From Vicingus sp036171675 (GTDB taxonomy: Bacteria; Bacteroidota; Bacteroidia; Flavobacteriales_E; Vicingaceae), in NCBI GenBank assembly GCA_036171675.1, contig JAVHRO010000111.1:1-64000 (forward strand): DNA of 64,000 nucleotides, given 5' to 3'. A program made the position numbers and the translations under genes. Shown here one piece after another: positions 9,145 through 17,180 of the stretch. Positions within the stretch are counted from its first letter, which is position 1, and each line of letters begins with the position of its first letter. The notes beneath the pieces are model-generated. The model was given only the letters and a program-made list of their open reading frames with translations. It was not told where the DNA came from and did not search any database.

Positions 9145-10281
9145 TTATTTAATTAATGCATCTAAATATCCTTTAACGGTATTTTCTAACGAATAGTTTT
9201 CAATTTGGTGCAAAACAGCGGGTTTAAAATCGTGTCCATTCAATTTTTTTTCAATGAAGGTATCAATTCTTTGAGTTAAACTGTCAACGGAATTACTTTC
9301 GAAAATATAACCAGTTTTACCCTCTACAATTAAATCGCTGTAACAACCCACCCGATTGGAAACAATACATGGGATACCACCAGTCATAACTTCATTAACC
9401 ACTAAACCCCATGTTTCAGAATATGAAGGCAAAACTAATAAATCTAATAAACTATAACCTTTATTAACAATTTCTGATTGATTCAAAAAACCCAGATATT
9501 GGTAATGAATTTGATGTTTTTCAATCAAATTAATCATTTGTTCTTTTAATGGACCATCTCCAATCAATAACAGATTAATTAAGTGTTTGTATTTTGATTG
9601 TATTAGAGCGTTAATTAATAGAAATGGATTTTTTATATCAATAAATTTTCCTACAAATCCAATATTGATAAATGAGGCATACCTATTGGGCATAATTTTC
9701 GAGAATTGCTGCTTAAAGAAATGTGTATTTACACAATGATAAGCAGGAAATAATCTTTTTTCGCTCACTCCAAAGTGTTGGTAGTATTTTTTGTTTTCGT
9801 AACCAACATAAAGAAAATAGTTGATTTTTCTCAAAATAGTACGAATGTAAATTTCTTTTGCAATCTTTTTTATAAGGTTGTTGGGCATCATTAGGGTAGA
9901 GTCACCTCTACAAAAAGAAGTAATATTGTTTTTATAAGTGTAATCAATGATTTGTTTCATTCCTTGTGGAAACCATCCGTTTATAATTACTGCATCAGGT
10001 CTCTCTTCGTCAAAAAGTATAGAAATCTCATTTCTGTCTAATACAATTCCATCGTATTTCGATGAGGAAGGATTTTTTGAAAGGTTAGTCAAATATTCAT
10101 GTTCGTAGCCTTCTAATAACGGAATGTCCCATTCAAATTCTACTCCAAAACCAGCGTCGGCTTGTCCTTTTTTGGTTTGTTTTAATAAATAAATTACCTT
10201 TAAATTAATATGTTTTGATAGTTCGCGGTAAATGGGAACTTGGTATTGAATGGGGTGGGTGGCAAAGGTTAAAACTTTCAT
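9145..10281 (-). CDS. GT4-like glycosyltransferase
   Basis: A 378-residue GT-B glycosyltransferase. The start chosen is the ATG at 10281 (MKVLTFATHPIQYQVPIYREL), where the family alignment begins and which lies four bases after the stop of the upstream ATPase gene; a longer frame to 10329 would overlap that gene. The C-terminal half has VGDGPLK-like LLIGDGPLKEQM and LPSYSETWGLVVNEVMTGG, the donor-binding motif. Its first 50 bases are matched at about 80% by a broken copy at 11773-11832, on the far side of the ATPase gene. Confidence 0.9.
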   Translation of the reverse strand: MKVLTFATHPIQYQVPIYRELSKHINLKVIYLLKQTKKGQADAGFGVEFEWDIPLLEGYEHEYLTNLSKNPSSSKYDGIVLDRNEISILFDEERPDAVIINGWFPQGMKQIIDYTYKNNITSFCRGDSTLMMPNNLIKKIAKEIYIRTILRKINYFLYVGYENKKYYQHFGVSEKRLFPAYHCVNTHFFKQQFSKIMPNRYASFINIGFVGKFIDIKNPFLLINALIQSKYKHLINLLLIGDGPLKEQMINLIEKHQIHYQYLGFLNQSEIVNKGYSLLDLLVLPSYSETWGLVVNEVMTGGIPCIVSNRVGCYSDLIVEGKTGYIFESNSVDSLTQRIDTFIEKKLNGHDFKPAVLHQIENYSLENTVKGYLDALIK

Positions 10282-10285
10282 TTTA

Positions 10286-11575
10286 TTAAAGTGATGGAAT
10301 TTCGAGCATAAATTTATAAGCAGGAACAATGGTTATTTCAATATCATTTATTTTTTCTGAAAATTCTTCTTCGTAAGTAACAATAATTCCTTTTTTTACT
10401 TTTAAAAATTCGCAAGCCGAAATTAATCCTTTAATTTCTCTTTTTTTAGTATCAGCATTTTGTAACGAATATGAAATTTGGATGGGTAAAAACTTATTTT
10501 TTTGTTTTATAATAAAATCGCACTCAACCACATTTTTATAATAAGTTAATTCTTTCTCATGTTTTAAGAGTTCTAAAGCAATCATATTCTCAAGCAATTT
10601 ACCTTTATTTTCAGAAAAAGAGAAATCTAAAGCGGTTAAAATTCCATTATCAATGGAGTATGCTTTTTTCTCACTTTTTTCTTGTTTAATTTCAGAAAAG
10701 TCAAATTTATTAATAATAATAGCAGTAAAAGTTGCTTTTATATGGTCTAAATACTCGTACAAAATGTTATTACTTATTTTATACCCCATTGATTTAATAT
10801 CGTTGTGAATTTTATTAACAGATATAGGTTTAGTAATTTGTTCTAAAATTTTTTTTATAAAAAATTTTAATATGGTAGGATTTGAAATATCGTAACGTTC
10901 AATTAAATCTTTATAAATAATGGAGTTAAAGTAATCCTGAAGTTTTTTAATTTTTAGTTCAGTATCTAAATTATATATTTCAGGAAATCCACCATAATTT
11001 AAAAAGTGATCACAAAGCGACAAAATTTTAATTTTTTGTTTTGTTTCATACCAATTAGGATTTACTTGATTAAAATCTAAAAATTCTGAAAAACAAAGTG
11101 GATAAACAGTATAGCTAATAGTCCTACCTCGAAGTTCGGTGGCTATTTCGCTACTTAATAGTTTTGAATTTGAACCCGTTATATAAATATGAGTACTTAT
11201 GGTGTCAAATACTCTACGAATAAATTTTTCCCAGCCTTTAATGTTTTGTATCTCATCGAAGAAAAAATAACAATCTTCTAGTTTTTGTTGAGGATATAAT
11301 TCTCTATAAGCTTGTAAAATAATATCCAAATCAGCTTGTTGTAAGTTTAATCGTTCATCTTCAAAATTGATGTACAGTATGTTGCCTTTAGAAATACCGT
11401 TATCAATAAGTTTTTTTATTGTTTCGTAAAGTAAAAAAGTTTTGCCACTTCGTCGAACACCAACTACCGAAACAATTATTCCTGAGGTTATGGGTAATTT
11501 AATTTTCCGGTGATAACTGGTCTTTAAATTAGTAGCATGAAAATTAGAAATGATATTTTTTAAGATGTCTTTCAT
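10286..11575 (-). CDS. AAA_14/DUF4143 family ATPase
   Basis: A 429-residue P-loop ATPase of a common but poorly understood bacterial and archaeal family. The N-terminal AAA domain has Walker A GVRRSGKT and Walker B CYFFFDEIQ, then the arginine-rich TGSNSKLLS segment. The C-terminal DUF4143 domain includes a PD-D/ExK-like core (VECDFIIKQ...PIQISYS) resembling a nuclease fold. ATG at 11575 is preferred over TTG at 11590, because a promoter box at 11580-11587 would sit inside the longer version. It has no role in polysaccharide synthesis and interrupts the operon, so it is probably a mobile or selfish cargo gene. Confidence 0.88.
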   Translation of the reverse strand: MKDILKNIISNFHATNLKTSYHRKIKLPITSGIIVSVVGVRRSGKTFLLYETIKKLIDNGISKGNILYINFEDERLNLQQADLDIILQAYRELYPQQKLEDCYFFFDEIQNIKGWEKFIRRVFDTISTHIYITGSNSKLLSSEIATELRGRTISYTVYPLCFSEFLDFNQVNPNWYETKQKIKILSLCDHFLNYGGFPEIYNLDTELKIKKLQDYFNSIIYKDLIERYDISNPTILKFFIKKILEQITKPISVNKIHNDIKSMGYKISNNILYEYLDHIKATFTAIIINKFDFSEIKQEKSEKKAYSIDNGILTALDFSFSENKGKLLENMIALELLKHEKELTYYKNVVECDFIIKQKNKFLPIQISYSLQNADTKKREIKGLISACEFLKVKKGIIVTYEEEFSEKINDIEITIVPAYKFMLEIPSL

Positions 11576-11579
11576 CACA

Positions 11580-11587
11580 CAAATATA
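11580..11587 (-). promoter_or_regulatory. -7 box of the AAA ATPase gene
   Basis: On the minus strand this reads TATATTTG, an exact TAnnTTTG box, only four bases before the ATG at 11575. The transcript would start at or very near the start codon, so the mRNA may be leaderless. Confidence 0.55.
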
Positions 11588-11599
11588 CAAAAGTTCCCC

Positions 11600-11638
11600 T
11601 TATTTAACGAAATTTTTCATAAAAGCTTCGTTAAATAA
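11600..11638. promoter_or_regulatory. Perfect inverted repeat at the ATPase promoter (possible operator)
   Basis: Arms TTATTTAACGAA (11600-11611) and TTCGTTAAATAA (11627-11638) match over 12 bases around a 15-base loop, with partly matching extensions outward to AAAAGTT and AACTTTT. It covers the place where the -33 element for the 11580 promoter should be, so repressor or autoregulator binding would block transcription. It could instead be a recombination or transposition end. Confidence 0.5.
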
Positions 11639-11670
11639 ACGAAACTTTTATTAAACATACACAAAATTAG

Positions 11671-11749
11671 TAGCTTTTCGGCAGAAAGTTAGTTTGAGTA
11701 ATACTCGCAACCAAATCCGAAAAGCTATTTGGTTGCGGTATTTTTTTTT
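11671..11749 (+). ncRNA. Terminator/antiterminator-like RNA structure
   Basis: Two 11-base-pair helices are possible and exclude each other. The first pairs 11671-11681 (TAGCTTTTCGG) with 11717-11727 (CCGAAAAGCTA). The second pairs 11706-11716 (CGCAACCAAAT) with 11727-11737 (ATTTGGTTGCG) and is followed by nine Ts, giving a plus-strand Rho-independent terminator. This is the layout of an attenuator or small RNA. No plus-strand gene precedes or follows it, and no consensus promoter was found, so whether it is transcribed is unknown. No known riboswitch class was recognised. Confidence 0.45.
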
Positions 11750-11772
11750 CGTCATTTAAAATAGAATTTAAG

Positions 11773-11832
11773 TTACCGGTAAATAGGAACTTGGTATTGA
11801 ATGGGATGAGTTGCAAAGATGAGGATTTTCAT
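11773..11832 (-). pseudogene. Remnant of a glycosyltransferase 5' end
   Basis: Reading on the minus strand from the ATG at 11832 gives 19 codons, MKILIFATHPIQYQVPIYR, then TAA. This is almost the same as the first 19 residues of the intact glycosyltransferase starting at 10281, and the DNA matches at about 80%. Similarity stops at the premature stop. The remnant begins two bases after the sulfotransferase stop, the spacing of a normal operon member, so a full gene probably once stood here and was replaced by the ATPase segment. Confidence 0.7.
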
Positions 11833-11834
11833 GA

Positions 11835-12827
11835 TTAATCCTTTTTATAAATTTTAGAATAATCAGGTTCTAGATCAGTAGAATAAAAGTCAACACCTAA
11901 GCGTTGAGTAAAGTTAATAATGGTGTCAATTTGTTTACTGGTTATATTGTTTTTCCAACTTTCAAGTTTATTCTTTTTACCACTACTATTTTCAAAAGAG
12001 CTTTTTGTAAAACTTTGTTTTTGAATAATTTTGTCCAATTTTTTTTCATCCCATTCTAGATGGTATCTATCTTTTATCTTTGACAGTACTTGATTAGGAT
12101 TGAGTAACAAATCTTCATATGATGAAGTCACCCACTTTATATCGTTTTTTTTGTTTTTAATAGGTGTTAAAACGGTCATTGCCCATTCTGCAGCTAAACG
12201 TTCTTCAATACAGCTAATGGTGTCGAGAACTTCACGGTATGGTTCATAAAATTCTTTAAATTTTACCATGTTATAATTGTACTTGAAATTTGTTTTATGC
12301 CAGTCCCATGCTCCATAATTTAACTGAGAAGCAACAACGGCACATGGGTGTCGAACCAATAAAACTGGATTGATTTCATATTTATCAACTAACCATGGTA
12401 AAACATTATTACCAAAGCAAAATTTAAAAATAAAAGTCTCCGATTTTGATATTTTTGACAAATCATTAAATCGATAAAGTTTTAGGTTTACAATTTTTTT
12501 GGAGAACAATTGGTCGAAAAAATCTTTAGCATCACTCCAATCTTCATGTTCAGGGATGTATTGATGCCAACCCATCCCACTTTTTTGCCTTTCAGGATAA
12601 GCAAATGGATTAAAATTATTTATTTTATATTGGTTGTATACAAACAATGGCTCCCAGACTAAAGTTGCATTTGTTAAGGATTTAAGTGTTTCCGCTAACC
12701 ATGTGGAACCTCCTCTGGGACTTGCAAATACAGATAAATTTATAGTTGTTTCATGCTTCAATTTATTATATCCAAATGGCTTTAGATAATAATAAAATTG
12801 AAGAGCCTCTATTATTTTGTTGGTCAT
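11835..12827 (-). CDS. PAPS-dependent sulfotransferase
   Basis: A 330-residue P-loop sulfotransferase that would move sulfate from 3'-phosphoadenosine-5'-phosphosulfate to a carbohydrate. The 5'-phosphosulfate loop is FASPRGGSTWLAETL near residue 35, and the 3'-phosphate site is VLLVRHPCAVVASQL near residue 160. No membrane segment or signal peptide is present, so it should act on a cytoplasmic lipid-linked sugar. Its position three bases after an NAD-dependent epimerase inside the glycan operon supports sulfation of the repeat unit. Sulfated glycans are common in marine Bacteroidota. Confidence 0.88.
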   Translation of the reverse strand: MTNKIIEALQFYYYLKPFGYNKLKHETTINLSVFASPRGGSTWLAETLKSLTNATLVWEPLFVYNQYKINNFNPFAYPERQKSGMGWHQYIPEHEDWSDAKDFFDQLFSKKIVNLKLYRFNDLSKISKSETFIFKFCFGNNVLPWLVDKYEINPVLLVRHPCAVVASQLNYGAWDWHKTNFKYNYNMVKFKEFYEPYREVLDTISCIEERLAAEWAMTVLTPIKNKKNDIKWVTSSYEDLLLNPNQVLSKIKDRYHLEWDEKKLDKIIQKQSFTKSSFENSSGKKNKLESWKNNITSKQIDTIINFTQRLGVDFYSTDLEPDYSKIYKKD

Positions 12828-12830
12828 AAA

Positions 12831-13814
12831 CTATTTCTTATTATTTAAAAAATCTCTATACCAGTTGATGGTTAAATGAATACCTTGTACAACATTTGTT
12901 TTTGGTGCCCAACCTAAATTTTTATGAATTTTAGTGATATCAATGGAGCGTCTTCTAATGTTGTCAATATCCCTTTCTTCTGTATATTCAATATTAGATT
13001 TACCAATTTCATTGCTAATAATTTGAGCCAATTCGTTTACCGAAGTTTCAACAGAAGTACCTACATTAAACACATCGCCATACGCTCTAGGGTGCACAGC
13101 AGAGAGAATGGTTGCAGAAACAGCATCATCAATATACGTGTAGTCACGCGTTTGCTCTCCATCACCAAAAATAAGTAGTTTTTGATTGCTTAGCGCATTA
13201 TGTATGAACTTGCCTAAAACGCCACAATATGGATTGGTTGGTGACTGACCAGGGCCATAAACGTTGGAATAACGAACACTTGAGGTTGCTAAATCATAGT
13301 TTCTATTATACATCAACGTATAATTTTCACCGAGTAATTTTGTTGCAGCGTAACCACTTAATACCAATGTAGGGTCATCTTCAGCAATAGGTAGTTTAAT
13401 ACAGCTACCATAAATGGAGGTTGAACTGGTGTAAATAAATCTTTTTAATTGCGGTAATTTGTTGTAACGGATGTATTCTAACATGTTTAACGTACTTTCG
13501 GCATTTACACGTAAATGAGAATGAGGTTCTTTTCCGCTTGAACTGATTTGTTTACAAGCTAAATGGAAAATATAATCAACGTCTTTAAAAAGAGGAAATA
13601 ATTTTTCAGAATCCATTACACTAATTTGGTGTAGTTCCACTTTTGATAAATCGTTGCCCAAAACTTGTGGATGACTATTAGAACAATCATCAACTACAAT
13701 TACGTTACATTTATATTTATTGAGCAATTCTTTTACAAGGTTATGACCAACAAAGCCTAAACCTCCAGTAACAAGCACTTTGCTGTTATTTATTTTTTGA
13801 TAATGATTAATCAT
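12831..13814 (-). CDS. NAD-dependent nucleotide-sugar epimerase/dehydratase
   Basis: A 327-residue extended short-chain dehydrogenase. The N-terminus has the Rossmann motif VTGGLGFVGHNLVKEL; the catalytic parts are the YTSSTSIYG segment and YAATK. Its closest type appears to be UDP-sugar 4-epimerases and related decarboxylases or dehydratases that act on nucleotide sugars; the exact reaction is not readable from motifs. It would supply a sugar donor for the locus. It lies directly upstream of the sulfotransferase gene (four-base gap). Confidence 0.88.
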   Translation of the reverse strand: MINHYQKINNSKVLVTGGLGFVGHNLVKELLNKYKCNVIVVDDCSNSHPQVLGNDLSKVELHQISVMDSEKLFPLFKDVDYIFHLACKQISSSGKEPHSHLRVNAESTLNMLEYIRYNKLPQLKRFIYTSSTSIYGSCIKLPIAEDDPTLVLSGYAATKLLGENYTLMYNRNYDLATSSVRYSNVYGPGQSPTNPYCGVLGKFIHNALSNQKLLIFGDGEQTRDYTYIDDAVSATILSAVHPRAYGDVFNVGTSVETSVNELAQIISNEIGKSNIEYTEERDIDNIRRRSIDITKIHKNLGWAPKTNVVQGIHLTINWYRDFLNNKK

Positions 13815-13843
13815 GTTTAATAATTTTTTAATTGCTGTGCATA

Positions 13844-14704
13844 TTAATTTTTATACAATTCATTTATGATCAACTTTGGGTCGATTTCAATTTTAGAAAA
13901 GGCAAACCACTTTTTACCTAAATCTTTAAGTGATGCTCCAATGTGGTAAATTATCTTTTCGTCAAGTATTAAAAATCGATCATGCGATTTTGTAAACTCT
14001 TTTACTTCAATTGATTCGTACTGTTGACTATGTTTAGCTATATCTAAAGCTAATTGTTTGGTTATTTTTTTTGTAAAGATAGTTGTTTTTATCCCTTTTT
14101 TGTGTTTTGATAATAAAGTTAAAATAGTTTCATCAACATAATTATCAATTAAAATAATGGAGTTGTTGGCTTCTTTAATAAAAGAAGAAACCTTTTCATA
14201 AGCATCAAAAATTTGTCCGTCAAAAAAAATACCTTCGTGTGGAGGTAAACTTGTTTTAATATGAAAATCAACTGCTGCTGATTTTTGCTCTAGCGAGTAA
14301 ACTTTGTTTTCTAGTTTTTCTATTCTTTGATTAATTGCATAACCTTTCAGCAAATAATCTTTTAATACTTTATTTGCCCATATTCTAAACTGAGTTCCAC
14401 GTTGCGATTTAACTCGGTAACCAACGGAAATTATTACATCTAAGTTGTAAAGTAATATACTTCGTTTAACTTTACGTAGTCCTTCTAATTGAACTGTCAA
14501 GTATTCCTTGACAGTTGCTTCGAGTAATAATTCTTCTTCCTTAAAAATATTGTTAATGTGAAGACTAATGTTTTGTTTAGAAGAATTAAACAAGTCAACC
14601 ATTTGAGCTTGAGTAAGCCAAACGGTTTCATTTTCAACTCTAACATCTAATTGAAAATTAGTACTATCAATAGCTTGGTAGATGATAATTTCGCCTTGAT
14701 TCAT
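13844..14704 (-). CDS. RhuM-family protein with PLD-like C-terminus
   Basis: A 286-residue two-part protein. Residues 1 to about 150 match the RhuM virulence family (VWLTQAQMVDLFNSSKQNI, then the VISVGYRVKSQRGTQFRIWA core). Residues about 160-286 form a phospholipase-D-like half with a single HDRFLILD motif (His241, Asp248), followed by IGASLKDLGKKW. RhuM proteins are of unclear biochemical role and travel with mobile DNA. The ATG overlaps the stop of the downstream glycosyltransferase start region by four bases (ATGA), so it is wired into the glycan operon although its function looks unrelated. Confidence 0.85.
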   Translation of the reverse strand: MNQGEIIIYQAIDSTNFQLDVRVENETVWLTQAQMVDLFNSSKQNISLHINNIFKEEELLLEATVKEYLTVQLEGLRKVKRSILLYNLDVIISVGYRVKSQRGTQFRIWANKVLKDYLLKGYAINQRIEKLENKVYSLEQKSAAVDFHIKTSLPPHEGIFFDGQIFDAYEKVSSFIKEANNSIILIDNYVDETILTLLSKHKKGIKTTIFTKKITKQLALDIAKHSQQYESIEVKEFTKSHDRFLILDEKIIYHIGASLKDLGKKWFAFSKIEIDPKLIINELYKN

Positions 14705-15954
14705 TTTTTTACGAGTTCTTTAATCGGTGTTAATATGGATGCAGTCATTCCAAAGGCGGTATGTTTTAAAAACTTCTCATCATCTAACGGAATGGGTTTA
14801 TAGGTATTCAAATTTCTAATTAATTCTGATATAGTTTGTACTAATTCATTTTTTTTATTTTTTGGTAATTCATCTAAATCGTTAGAATAACCAACAAGAT
14901 AAGGATAATCAAACGATTTTAAAAATTGATAAGGAAAAGACTCTTTGTGTAAAAATGCAAAAAATGGTTGCTGTGATGCCACTAACCCCATTAATTTTGA
15001 TGCAGCGTATTGTTTGCTCATATCGCCAAACAAAAACAACACATCCGAACTTTTAGTTATTTCTACCGCTTTTTGGTAGGTTACTCGATTGGGGTCTTCA
15101 TGGATAATGTTATTAATTCCAAGTTCACTTATAAAATTAGATAAAGAGGGTTTTGCTAATCCTTCACCAGCATACGAAGTGCCAATAAAATTGACTTGAA
15201 TGGCATTTTTTTGAGTAATCTCTTTAAACGCATTCAACACTTCATTAACTACCGGAAAAGAAGCCGACCAAACAGCCCCTATGTAACTAAATTCGATAAA
15301 ATTTCGATGAGGTTTAATTATCGAAAACTCAAAATCAGAAATTTCAACACCATAAGGTACAGCTCTAAAAATATGGTTTTTTAAATTAGGATGACGATCA
15401 ACTAAATCTTTGTTAATTTGTTCTGAAACGGCGTAAATATAAGAGGCGTGTTTGGTTACCCAGCCTTCTAATTTACGGGCTATCCATTGAGTTATTTTTT
15501 TCTTTAAACCAACTTTTTTAGAAGTATCAGCACTTACCCATGGATCAATAAAATCGATGGCATAATTGACTCCAGTAATTATTTTTATGATGGGAGCAAT
15601 AATTAATAAGTACCAAGGTGGCACAGGGTAAATTATAAAGTTGGGTTGTTGTTTTTTACATTCTTTAATTAAACGAACAAACAAAAATGGGATAAACCGT
15701 AAACCTAAATCTCCAATTTTGAATTTCCGTGTAATTTTTTGGTTTAAACTTTTTAGGGTTATTAACTCAAAATCATTTCCGGTTAATGTTGTTAACCAAT
15801 CGTCATTTTTCTCTTCTCTGTATTTGGAAAACGTAGTAAAAACGGTCGTGTTAAATCCTAATGATTTAGTATGTTTAACCATTAATCGGATACGCTGGGC
15901 TGGGGGTAAAGCCGATGGTGGAAAATGAGGAGCTATGATAAAAAGTTTCATCAT
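14701..15954 (-). CDS. WbuB/WcaI-like GT4 glycosyltransferase
   Basis: A 417-residue GT-B transferase. It starts MMKLFIIAPHFPPSALPPAQR, the pattern of glycosyltransferases annotated WbuB or WcaI-like, with a membrane-associating hydrophobic stretch at about residue 110 (PPWYLLIIAPIIKIITGV). The donor-site region is less conserved than usual: the ExxxxE motif is not obvious, and ASKLMGLVASQQPF occupies that place. It follows another glycosyltransferase by a four-base overlap. Activity is likely, but the donor is unknown. Confidence 0.82.
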   Translation of the reverse strand: MMKLFIIAPHFPPSALPPAQRIRLMVKHTKSLGFNTTVFTTFSKYREEKNDDWLTTLTGNDFELITLKSLNQKITRKFKIGDLGLRFIPFLFVRLIKECKKQQPNFIIYPVPPWYLLIIAPIIKIITGVNYAIDFIDPWVSADTSKKVGLKKKITQWIARKLEGWVTKHASYIYAVSEQINKDLVDRHPNLKNHIFRAVPYGVEISDFEFSIIKPHRNFIEFSYIGAVWSASFPVVNEVLNAFKEITQKNAIQVNFIGTSYAGEGLAKPSLSNFISELGINNIIHEDPNRVTYQKAVEITKSSDVLFLFGDMSKQYAASKLMGLVASQQPFFAFLHKESFPYQFLKSFDYPYLVGYSNDLDELPKNKKNELVQTISELIRNLNTYKPIPLDDEKFLKHTAFGMTASILTPIKELVKK

Positions 15955-17180
15955 TCAATCAGACTAGTTATTTTTTCATGAACTATATCAAAATCTACTT
16001 TCCAAATGAGTTCTTTTGCAACAAGTTGTGATTGTTTCTTAAAACCAAGTAATTTGGTTTGATTGTCAAATAATTCATCTAGTTGTTCAGCCAATTGATC
16101 AGCATTTCCAGCATCATAAATACATCCAACATTGTATTCATCAATAGTTTCAATAATTCCTGGCATGTTAGAAGAAACAACACATAATCCTGCTTGGATG
16201 TATTCAAAAAGTTTATTTGATGATGTAAGTCTTTGGTTGTCTTCTAAGGGTAATTCGGCAATTATTCCAACATCATAAGTTAATAACGATTCAACAATGT
16301 AATCTGGGTGAGCAGGTTCAATAATAGTTATTCGATTTTTAATATTCAACTTTTCTATTTCAGCATCAATGAGTTGTTTTTGAATGGAGTTGATGTTACC
16401 CTGAAGAGTAAGATGCACCGGATTTTTTGTTTTTGAAAGAGCTTCAATAATTACACTAATTCCTCGAGAATTATAATTGATGGATAGCCCATGCCAGATT
16501 ACTGATAATGAATTTGGTTTGGATTTTTCTTCAGGGTATTTAGCCACCCTTTTAAAGGGTAAATTTCGTAACCTAATTACATTTTCAATTGCATATTTTT
16601 TCTCAATTGCCTTTTTCATTGCTGTTGTGGTCGAACAAATAATGTCAGCATGTTTAATATAATCGTGTTCAATTTTATTAATCCATGCTCCTTTAAATGT
16701 TTTGTCATTAGCATATTGACCCGTAAAGTATTCTTGCGAATCAAAAACAAAAATAGTAGCTGGTTGCTTTTGTTTTAGTAATGAGGCATATTTTAAATTA
16801 TCGACTAAGTTGATGTAAATCACATCAACTTTAGGAGTTTTATTGGAATTAGAAACATATAGCGATTTGTTTAACAATTGCATTTGCTTTGTTTCTATCA
16901 TTAACTTTTCAAACATAAGCTGATGAATCTTTTGCGATATACTGGCAAAAGCCCATCGTATTTTCGATTTTAAAGTTCGTTTGCTTATATCGATTTCAAT
17001 AACATTCCAATCTCTAGTTTTAATAAAATTGATGTATGTTTCGCGATTAACTAAACCAACCACTGGAGTAAGAATGTGAATGTCCCAACCCTTTTCATGT
17101 AAATAATCGGCGGCTTTTACTAGCCGAGGATTATAAACAATTTCGTAAGAAGAAATAAATAGAACACTCTTTTTTAACAT
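15951..17180 (-). CDS. GT4-like glycosyltransferase
   Basis: A 409-residue GT-B glycosyltransferase. The N-terminal domain begins VLFISSYEIVYNPRLVKAAD, typical of a Bacteroidota subgroup, and the C-terminal domain has LTSSNKLFEYIQAGLCVVSS, where the conserved KxFEY(x)AG motif binds the nucleotide-sugar donor. Its start overlaps the stop of the UDP-GlcNAc 2-epimerase gene by seven bases, and its stop overlaps the next glycosyltransferase by four, so it is a tightly coupled operon member. The acceptor is unknown. Confidence 0.88.
   Translation of the reverse strand: MLKKSVLFISSYEIVYNPRLVKAADYLHEKGWDIHILTPVVGLVNRETYINFIKTRDWNVIEIDISKRTLKSKIRWAFASISQKIHQLMFEKLMIETKQMQLLNKSLYVSNSNKTPKVDVIYINLVDNLKYASLLKQKQPATIFVFDSQEYFTGQYANDKTFKGAWINKIEHDYIKHADIICSTTTAMKKAIEKKYAIENVIRLRNLPFKRVAKYPEEKSKPNSLSVIWHGLSINYNSRGISVIIEALSKTKNPVHLTLQGNINSIQKQLIDAEIEKLNIKNRITIIEPAHPDYIVESLLTYDVGIIAELPLEDNQRLTSSNKLFEYIQAGLCVVSSNMPGIIETIDEYNVGCIYDAGNADQLAEQLDELFDNQTKLLGFKKQSQLVAKELIWKVDFDIVHEKITSLIE

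Noticed and set aside
11671..11737. H-type pseudoknot from the two helices
   Set aside because: No bases are left between the 3' strand of helix 1 and the 3' strand of helix 2, so both 11-bp helices cannot form together; alternative folding is more reasonable.
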